DNA from: Pontibacter mucosus
Lineage (GTDB): Bacteria > Bacteroidota > Bacteroidia > Cytophagales > Hymenobacteraceae
Direction of reading: 5' to 3'
DNA length: 64,000 nucleotides
Assembly (NCBI RefSeq): GCF_003054055.1
Contig: NZ_QBKI01000015.1
Span: forward strand, 1 to 64,000
Of the stretch, positions 58,474-64,000 are shown one piece after another. Under the pieces are notes generated by a model. The model saw only the letters and a list, made by a program, of their open reading frames with translations, was not told where the DNA came from and did not search any database. The position numbers were made by a program, and so were the translations under genes. Numbering within the stretch: the first letter of the stretch is position 1; the number at the start of each line of letters is the position of its first letter.

Positions 58474-59561
58474 TCTTTTCGGTAGCCTATTTTATACTTT
58501 ATTTCTCGCTCTTCTTGGTGCTGCTGGCGCTGCTGGTGTTCAACCGCAAGACCTATACTTTCAGTTTAAAAGAGCAACCCGCCGTCAGCATCCTGATTGC
58601 CGCCCGCAACGAAGAACACACCATCCTGCGCTGCCTGCAGGCCATCGAGGCGCTGGATTACCCTAAAGACAAAATCGAGGTGCTCATCGGCGACGATGCC
58701 TCTTCCGATAATACCCGCGCTGTGGTGGAGGCCTTTATCCTGGGCAAGCCGAATTATACGTGCATCCATATCACCCATACCTTGGGCAAGGCCAGGGGCA
58801 AGGCCAATGTGCTCGCGCATCTGGCCAAGCATGCCACTACCGATTTCTTTTTCTACACCGATGCCGATATTGCCGTACCTCCGCAGTGGGTAAAAGCTAT
58901 GCTCTCGGGACTGCAAGACAATGTAGGGGTTGTAACAGGCATCACCACCACAGCGGGAAAGAGCCTCTTTGCCCAGCTGCAAACCTTGGACTGGCTCTAC
59001 TCGCTGGGGCTGATGCAGGTGGTGTCGGATGTGGGGCTGCGGGTAACGACCATGGGCAACAACATGCTGCTGCGCCGGCAGGCCTACGAGCAGGTGGGAG
59101 GTTACGAAAGTATAGATTTCTCCGTGACAGAGGACATCGCCATTTTCAACCAGGTGCTCAAGCGCGGCTGGGGCTTCCGCAACATCTACGACCGCCACGT
59201 GCTGGCGCTCTCCACACCGGCTTCCACTTTTTCGGATTACCTGCAGCAGCGCCGCCGCTGGATGCGTGGCTCCATGCACCTGCCATTGTACATGGCCGTC
59301 ATATTTATACTTTACTCAGCCTACTACCCCGTGCTGCTGCCTTTCTTTGCCTATACTTCGGTGGGGGCGATGCTGGCCATCTTCGGCTTCAAGCTGCTGC
59401 TTCAAAGCGTTTTCCTGCATATCTGCCTCCGCCGCCTGGGCCGGAGCGCCCGCTGGTGCCTTTACCCGCTGTTTGAGCTCTACATGCTCATTTCCATGAT
59501 TATCCTCATCCTATACTTCTTTCTGCCCGTCAAAATCAGCTGGAAAGGCAGAAAATATTAG
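58470..59561 (+). CDS. Family 2 glycosyltransferase
   Basis: Protein of 363 aa from ATG 58470 (MIFSVAYFILYFSLFLVLLALLVFN, one membrane helix). Catalytic domain: SILIAARNEEHTILRCLQAIE near 38-58, GDDASSDNT near 72, DADIAVPPQW near 130, TEDIAIFNQVLKRG near 220 and QQRRRWMRGSMHLP near 255 (QxxRW of processive enzymes). Three C-terminal helices. Coupled to the deacetylase, so a cell-surface polysaccharide or glycolipid is plausible. Eight TATACTT/AAGTATA copies within 1.1 kb. Confidence 0.91.
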   Translation: MIFSVAYFILYFSLFLVLLALLVFNRKTYTFSLKEQPAVSILIAARNEEHTILRCLQAIEALDYPKDKIEVLIGDDASSDNTRAVVEAFILGKPNYTCIHITHTLGKARGKANVLAHLAKHATTDFFFYTDADIAVPPQWVKAMLSGLQDNVGVVTGITTTAGKSLFAQLQTLDWLYSLGLMQVVSDVGLRVTTMGNNMLLRRQAYEQVGGYESIDFSVTEDIAIFNQVLKRGWGFRNIYDRHVLALSTPASTFSDYLQQRRRWMRGSMHLPLYMAVIFILYSAYYPVLLPFFAYTSVGAMLAIFGFKLLLQSVFLHICLRRLGRSARWCLYPLFELYMLISMIILILYFFLPVKISWKGRKY

Positions 59562-59562
59562 G

Positions 59563-59814
59563 AGTTAGAGAGTTTAGGAGTTTGGGAATTTGGGAGTTGT
59601 AGAGACGCCATACGTTGCGTCTGTTTAGTTAGAAAGTTAAAAAGTATAAATTCCCTTCATTGACGGGCTAGGGATGGTACGATAATGTTACTCTCAACCA
59701 TCCACCAATGTAGCCATATAGCCATCCAACAACTATAAAATCCCTAACTTGCAGGTATAAATCGAAAGTAGCACCATCATTGATTGCTGATCAATGATAA
59801 TTGATAATTGATAA
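59563..59814. repeat. Octamer array, inverted AGACGC hairpin copy, period-7 array
   Basis: 59563-59645: AACTCYCW array (minus strand) with the 28-base hairpin block 59595-59622 identical to the complement of 34573-34600. 59776-59818: GATAATT-type heptamers running into the tatD ATG. No gene. Confidence 0.7.
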
Positions 59815-60582
59815 ATGAATTTAGTTGATTCGCACGCGCATATTTATTCTGAGAAGTTTAACGCCGACAGGGCCGAGGCGGTGGAGCGCTCGCGGCAAGA
59901 GGGGGTGAGTAAAATCTACATGCCCAACATCGACCATACCTCCATTGACGCCATGCTGGAGGCCGAGGAGAAGTATAAAGGCACCTGTATCCCGATGATG
60001 GGCCTGCACCCGACCTCGGTGGACAAAAATTTTGAGCGCGAGTTGTACCTGGTGGAGGAGTGGCTGGGCAAACGTGAATTTGCGGCGGTAGGGGAGTGCG
60101 GCATCGACCTGTACTGGGACAAAACGTTTCTGCCTCAACAGCAGGAGGCCCTGAAAGTACAGGTAGAACTGGCCAAAAAGTATAAACTGCCCATCGTGCT
60201 GCACACCCGCGACTCGTTTAATGAAACCTATGAAATCATTGCCGCTACGCAGGATGGCTCTCTGAAAGGCATTTTCCACTGCTTCAGCGGCTCCGTGGAG
60301 GAAGCTGAAAAAGTAAAGGAGCTGGGCTTTCTGATGGGCATTGGCGGGGTGGCTACCTTTAAAAACGGTGGCTTGGATAAGGTACTGCCGCACGTGCAGC
60401 TCGAGAACCTGGTATTGGAAACCGATTGCCCGTACCTGGCGCCCACGCCGCACCGTGGCAAGCGCAACGAGCCGGTATACCTGCCCCTGATCGCCCAGCG
60501 CGTAGCCGAGCTGATGCAGAAACCGCTAAAGGAAGTGGCGGAGAAAACCACGGCCAATGCCTTAACCCTTTTCAAACTATAG
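59815..60582 (+). CDS. TatD-family deoxyribonuclease
   Basis: Metal-dependent hydrolase of 255 aa. DSHAHIYSEKF at the start holds two ligand His; GLHPTSVDKNF near 63, GECGIDLYWD near 95, HTRDSFNETYE near 128, FHCFSGSVEEAE near 152 and ETDCPYLAPTPHRGKRNEP near 202 complete the TatD pattern. Probably a 3'-5' DNA exonuclease in repair or degradation. One base separates it from ansA. Confidence 0.95.
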   Translation: MNLVDSHAHIYSEKFNADRAEAVERSRQEGVSKIYMPNIDHTSIDAMLEAEEKYKGTCIPMMGLHPTSVDKNFERELYLVEEWLGKREFAAVGECGIDLYWDKTFLPQQQEALKVQVELAKKYKLPIVLHTRDSFNETYEIIAATQDGSLKGIFHCFSGSVEEAEKVKELGFLMGIGGVATFKNGGLDKVLPHVQLENLVLETDCPYLAPTPHRGKRNEPVYLPLIAQRVAELMQKPLKEVAEKTTANALTLFKL

Positions 60583-60583
60583 C

Positions 60584-61654
60584 ATGCAGGTTGTAAAAGT
60601 AGACATAGACACCGCCGCACCGCTCAACCCGGAGGCCTCCATCCTTATTATTTATACAGGTGGCACCGTGGGGATGGTGTTTGATGAGAAGGAGAAGCAC
60701 CTGGTGCCCTTCAACTTCTCCCAGATTGTGGACCACGTGCCCGAGCTGCGGCAGTTTAACTACCTGCTCACGGTGCTAAGTATAGAGCCCGCCCTGGATT
60801 CTTCCAACGTGTCGGTGCAGGACTGGCTGATGCTGGCCCAGCTGATTGGGGAGAACTATGAAAAGTATGACGGCTTTGTGGTGCTGCACGGCACTGATAC
60901 CATGGCCTACTCTGCCTCTGCCTTAAGTTATTTGCTGGAGAACTTGCAGAAACCAGTCATCTTTACCGGCGCTCAGGTGCCCATTGGCCGCATCCGTACC
61001 GATGCCCGCGAGAACCTGATTACGGCCCTGCAGATTGCCGCCACCAAAAAGGAAGGAAAGAGCGTGGTGCCCGAAGTATGCATCTATTTCCGTAACCTGC
61101 TGCTGCGTGGCAACCGCTCCAAAAAGGTGGAGAGCAGCCATTTTGACGCCTTCAAATCGGGTAACTACCCTCCTCTGGCTGAGACGGGTATCGACATAGA
61201 GTATAGCTACGAGCACATCCTGCCGCATCCGCAGCAGCCTTTTAAGGTACACCATACTTTGAATGATCAGGTGGCTATCCTGAAGCTGTTTCCTGGTATC
61301 ACGCCGCAGGTCGTGCAAAGTATACTGCAGGCGCCGGGGCTGCAGGGGCTGGTGCTGGAAACGTTCGGCTCAGGCAACGCCCCCACCAAAGCCTGGTTCC
61401 TGGATCTGCTCCGTGAGGCCGTAGACCGTGGCATCCTTATTTTAAATGTGTCGCAGTGCGACGAGGGGCGCGTGGACCAGGGCCGCTACGAAACCAGCAA
61501 GCACCTGCTGAACATGGGCGTGATAGGAGGGGCCGACATCAGCACCGAGGCGGCTATCTCCAAACTGATGTATGTACTGGCACAAGAAGGACTTAGCCAT
61601 CAGGCGCGTACAGCGTTGCTGCAACGGGACCTGCGCGGCGAGATAACTTTGTAA
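60584..61654 (+). CDS. ansA: Type I asparaginase
   Basis: Cytoplasmic L-asparaginase of 356 aa, giving aspartate and ammonia. First catalytic Thr in LIIYTGGTVGMVFD near 25; second motif VLHGTDTMAYSASALSYLL near 105-123 with Thr-Asp pair; VFTGAQVP-like IFTGAQVPIGRIRTDA follows. Full length for the type I form. Cotranscribed with tatD, a pairing seen in other Bacteroidota. Confidence 0.94.
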   Translation: MQVVKVDIDTAAPLNPEASILIIYTGGTVGMVFDEKEKHLVPFNFSQIVDHVPELRQFNYLLTVLSIEPALDSSNVSVQDWLMLAQLIGENYEKYDGFVVLHGTDTMAYSASALSYLLENLQKPVIFTGAQVPIGRIRTDARENLITALQIAATKKEGKSVVPEVCIYFRNLLLRGNRSKKVESSHFDAFKSGNYPPLAETGIDIEYSYEHILPHPQQPFKVHHTLNDQVAILKLFPGITPQVVQSILQAPGLQGLVLETFGSGNAPTKAWFLDLLREAVDRGILILNVSQCDEGRVDQGRYETSKHLLNMGVIGGADISTEAAISKLMYVLAQEGLSHQARTALLQRDLRGEITL

Positions 61655-61674
61655 AAAGTATGCGGTAGCTATAC

Positions 61675-61706
61675 TTGCAGATATGCTTTTTATTGGCGTA
61701 TATTTG
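61675..61706 (+). promoter_or_regulatory. Promoter of tRNA-Ser
   Basis: TTG (61675-61677), 21 bases, TATATTTG (61699-61706), a full match; the tRNA starts 16 bases later. Confidence 0.75.
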
Positions 61707-61721
61707 CAACTCGATTAACAA

Positions 61722-61809
61722 AGAGAGTTGTCCGAGTGGTCGAAGGAGCACGCCTGGAAAGTGTGTATACCCCAAAAGGGTATCGAGGGTTCGAATCCCT
61801 CACTCTCTG
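61722..61809 (+). tRNA. tRNA-Ser (anticodon GGA)
   Basis: Class II tRNA of 88 bases. Acceptor AGAGAGT/ACTCTCT, anticodon stem CACGC/GTGTG around CTGGAAA, long variable arm (TATACCCCAAAAGGGTA), T loop GGTTCGAATCC. CCA is not encoded. Reads UCC/UCU codons. Confidence 0.97.
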
Positions 61810-61833
61810 CTGGTAGGAATATCAAAATCAGCT

Positions 61834-61866
61834 AAAAGCCTGCAAATGAAGAGTTTGCAGGCTTTT
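61834..61866 (+). terminator. Terminator of tRNA-Ser
   Basis: Perfect 13-base stem (core AAGCCTGCAAA) with a 7-base loop and T-run. Confidence 0.9.
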
Positions 61867-62705
61867 TTGTTTTTGCCGGACCCCTAAACTTTACACCTTT
61901 TCAGGTATTTTAGGTGCGTTATCCGGTGAGTTCCTTAAACGCCTCCATTGACTCACCGAATAGGAGTTTAACTGATTGATACACAAGGTGTACAGAAGCT
62001 GTGTGTCTTGACTGCGGTTGACTGCAAGGCTACTTTTGTCTAGCCTTTTAAGTATGATAAGGAGATTTTGCCTTCCTGAAGAAAAGCATAACAGCCCGTT
62101 GGCTGCCTGGCATGCAGTGCTTTGTCACCAGTGCCGGGAGCAGCAGTCTGTACCCCTTGCTTTCAGAGGTTGCCCCAGTGGCCCAGCTGTGGCTGGCGCA
62201 GACCAATGCAGGCCAAGGACATGACCTACAGGCCAGGCTTTGGTAACAAAACTACCTTAAGGGGGATGATTGCCTTACCTGTCCGTTCAGCTATTTGGAG
62301 AAGCTGTTTCTCCTGAATTACAGCCTCACCACCATTCTCACCTGTTGGCTCCAAATTTTTATGCCTGCATGATAGTAGACAAAAGTCTAAAATGGGAGGA
62401 ACTCAAAAACTGCCAATAGCTACAGAAACGTAAATAATGTGGAAGATATTAATGATGTAGGTAATACAATGTTCCTAGGCGTTCGCATTTAATTTCACAA
62501 CGTTGCTCACAATCAAACGCCAACAAAAATAAGAGTTAGCCTGCAGTGAGTTACATCGAGCAATCGCTGCATTACACTTTTGCTGTTCTCTTTTGACGTG
62601 GGCCCGGCTGTCCAAGACCAGCGTGCAGTGGCAAGCGGCAGCATCTTGTTAGAGAGCAATGAATGCAAAGGGTACTACCCGCTATTCCCTTTTGATTCTA
62701 GAGAT
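61867..62705. other. Gene-poor stretch after tRNA-Ser
   Basis: 840 bases with only broken short frames on both strands and no AAGTATA motif. Nothing recognisable could be translated; it looks like decayed sequence. A copy of the tRNA 3' end that would mark an integration site is not seen here. Confidence 0.5.
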
Positions 62706-62902
62706 TCATGGCTCGTATGGAGCTGGCAAAGGCATCCACGCCACAACCTGTTCGGTAACTTCCTTTCCGTTCTGCTCGTGCAGCCCCCGTGAGGCATCCA
62801 CATCCCCCACCTCAACACTTTTAGAACCATCCTCATATTTGACAGTCAGGATAATGGGCTTCCCGATTTCAGGAACTGCTCTTCGATTGGTATCCAATTC
62901 AA
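62706..62902 (-). pseudogene. Frameshifted DUF551 remnant
   Basis: The minus strand reads WIPIEEQ (62896-62876) and then, one frame off, PEIGKPIILTVKYEDGS, with the end VVAWMPLPAPYEP and stop at 62706. WIPxxERLPEIGKP..., ...AWMPLPxPY is the DUF551 pattern, so one base is missing near 62875. No start codon fits well upstream (TTG 62902 at best). DUF551 is frequent in phages and islands. Confidence 0.6.
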
Positions 62903-62975
62903 AGTATTACACCATTAAGCATGTATACCATAACTGATGCAGTTTCCATAACCATACCAATTTAGTTACAGTTAC

Positions 62976-62983
62976 TACCTTTG
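62976..62983 (+). promoter_or_regulatory. -7 box of the porin gene
   Basis: TACCTTTG fits TAnnTTTG, 29 bases before the ATG at 63013. No clear TTG at the proper distance. Confidence 0.45.
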
Positions 62984-63012
62984 GGTAAATACACAAACGT
63001 AAGCTCCCTGCT

Positions 63013-64000
63013 ATGGTATACAAGGTACTAATGACTGCTGCCTTATGCTTTCTTACGTTGAGTGTTCATGCTCAGGCTGTGGATTCATCCTACGCTGAAA
63101 CTCCTGTAAATAGTAAGATAAGCATTGAGGGAGCCGTGGACGTCTACTACGGCTATGACTTCTCAGAGCCGTTAGCCAGAGAGCGACTCTACACCACGCA
63201 GGCTTACCGGCACAATGAATTCAACCTGAACTGGGGTTATATACGGGCACGGTATGCCACAGACCGTGTAAGGGCTACCCTTGCCTTGCAGACAGGCACT
63301 TACGTTCGGGCGAACTATGCCGCTGAGCCTGACGAACTGACGAGGCTGAAAGCGCAGGCAAATGCTGGCGTGAAGCTTGGGGAGGGAATTTGGCTGGACA
63401 TGGGCATCCTGCCCTCTCACATCGGCTATGAGTCCACCTTCTCTGGTGACAACGAGATTTACACCAGGGCGCTGATGGCAGAGAACTCCCCCTATTATGA
63501 GACAGGAGCGCAGTTAACTACTAAGGTGTCAGAAAAGCTGACGATGAAGTTCCTGGTTCTGAACGGCTGGCAAAACATAGCGGAAACGAATGATGCAAAA
63601 TCGTTGGGCTTTGGTGTGACCTACAATCCCAACGGGAAGACAGAGTTAAGCTATAACAGCTACTATGGTAACGAGGCACCAGATGGGGGCGAAGCCAAGC
63701 GAAGGTACTTTCACAATGTATATGCCAGCTACGCAGTCTCCGAAAGCCTCTCGTTGGCAGGAAGTGTTGACTATGGGCGGCAGGAACTTTGGGGCAGCGA
63801 TGAAAAAGGAAGCTGGTGGGCAGCTATGATTATCGGGAGATACCAACTTAGTAAAAGGATTGCCTTGGCCAGCAGGGTAGAGCATTACAATGACAGCAAC
63901 CAGATAATTGTCTTGACCGACACTTCCAATGGTTTCCAGACATCCAGTGCATCGCTTAATTTTGATTATGTACCTGCCCCCAACTTTCTTGTTCGATTTG
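63013..64000 (+). CDS. Outer-membrane porin-like barrel, 5' part
   Basis: Open to the window edge (329 codons seen). Begins MVYKVLMTAALCFLTLSVHA, a signal peptide cut before QAVDSS. The body alternates strands: ISIEGAVDVYYGYDFS, FNLNWGYIRARYATDRVRATLALQTGTYV, FLVLNGWQNIAETNDAKSLGFGVTYNPN, YASYAVSESLSLAGSVDYG. This fits the Bacteroidota beta-barrel porin-2 (OmpL-like) type. It lacks the AAGTATA motif in almost 1 kb and follows the decayed stretch, so it may be part of an acquired segment. Confidence 0.75.
   Translation, partial: MVYKVLMTAALCFLTLSVHAQAVDSSYAETPVNSKISIEGAVDVYYGYDFSEPLARERLYTTQAYRHNEFNLNWGYIRARYATDRVRATLALQTGTYVRANYAAEPDELTRLKAQANAGVKLGEGIWLDMGILPSHIGYESTFSGDNEIYTRALMAENSPYYETGAQLTTKVSEKLTMKFLVLNGWQNIAETNDAKSLGFGVTYNPNGKTELSYNSYYGNEAPDGGEAKRRYFHNVYASYAVSESLSLAGSVDYGRQELWGSDEKGSWWAAMIIGRYQLSKRIALASRVEHYNDSNQIIVLTDTSNGFQTSSASLNFDYVPAPNFLVRF

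Noticed and set aside
61867-62400. Transposase remnant
   Set aside because: Translations in all frames gave no zinc-ribbon, DDE or other recognisable run.

Overview
The window looks like chromosomal DNA of a Gram-negative Bacteroidota bacterium, most likely a Cytophagales/Hymenobacteraceae relative such as Pontibacter (genus is an inference). The signs are: Bacteroidota-type promoters (TTG about 21 nt upstream of TAnnTTTG), mostly no Shine-Dalgarno sequences, LytS/LytTR two-component systems, lipoproteins with Ser/Gly-Cys lipoboxes, DUF5777, CHRD, DUF4142 and GbsR families, a KDO pathway gene (kdsB) and a moderate GC content with AT-rich exceptions.

Layout. 1-6.3 kb: two paralogous LytS-LytTR systems in opposite orientation around an MFS transporter and a PAP2 phosphatase. 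6.6-7.9 kb: an isolated AT-rich AAA ATPase, probably acquired. 8-9.2 kb: a CopZ-like protein and a His-rich CDF exporter. 9.3-13.6 kb: DUF5777 barrel, YceI, c-type cytochrome, CHRD lipoprotein, then an ECF sigma factor with a membrane-anchored barrel partner. 13.7-19.1 kb: cyanophycinase, cupredoxin, DUF4142 protein, GH15 glycosidase, a second ECF sigma factor and a DoxX-like protein. Three copies of the bipartite element TTGTAACG-N15-(TCTAA core) suggest that this sigma factor controls its own operon and its neighbours. 19.4-23 kb: Crp/Fnr regulator, small stress-type proteins and an alcohol dehydrogenase. 23.1-26.8 kb: purL. 27.2-30.3 kb: a GbsR regulator and a DCC/DUF2071/SDR operon, with matching palindromic operators before the regulator and before the operon. 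30.3-34.1 kb: tRNA-Glu, gap, UspA, a lipid kinase and SUI1. 34.1-42 kb: kdsB, lipoproteins, NfeD, LysM protein and two repeat-rich non-coding stretches. 42-49.8 kb: fabH-plsX-rpmF-DUF177-pdxA-leucyl aminopeptidase (minus strand), then rsmA-mgtE. 50-56 kb: 2-hydroxyacid dehydrogenase, a candidate small RNA, greA, HIT, a second copy of the composite non-coding repeat, ruvC, UPF0104 and a glycosyltransferase. 56.5-61.7 kb: PP2C phosphatase, polysaccharide deacetylase plus GT2, tatD, ansA. 61.7-64 kb: tRNA-Ser, then a gene-poor stretch with a frameshifted DUF551 remnant and the start of a porin gene.

The most striking genome-scale feature is a heptamer, AAGTATA / TATACTT. I counted it by eye about 170 times, in both orientations, inside genes in several reading frames and between genes. 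Base composition predicts well under ten. It is missing from the AT-rich genes and from the last 2.3 kb. It behaves like an uptake sequence or a highly iterated motif such as HIP1, and I know of no description of it. Other repeat layers are period-8 AACTCYCW arrays, period-7 AT-rich arrays, and a colinear ~0.5-0.7 kb composite non-coding repeat present twice. Start codons, counts and family names were judged by reading; no searches were run.
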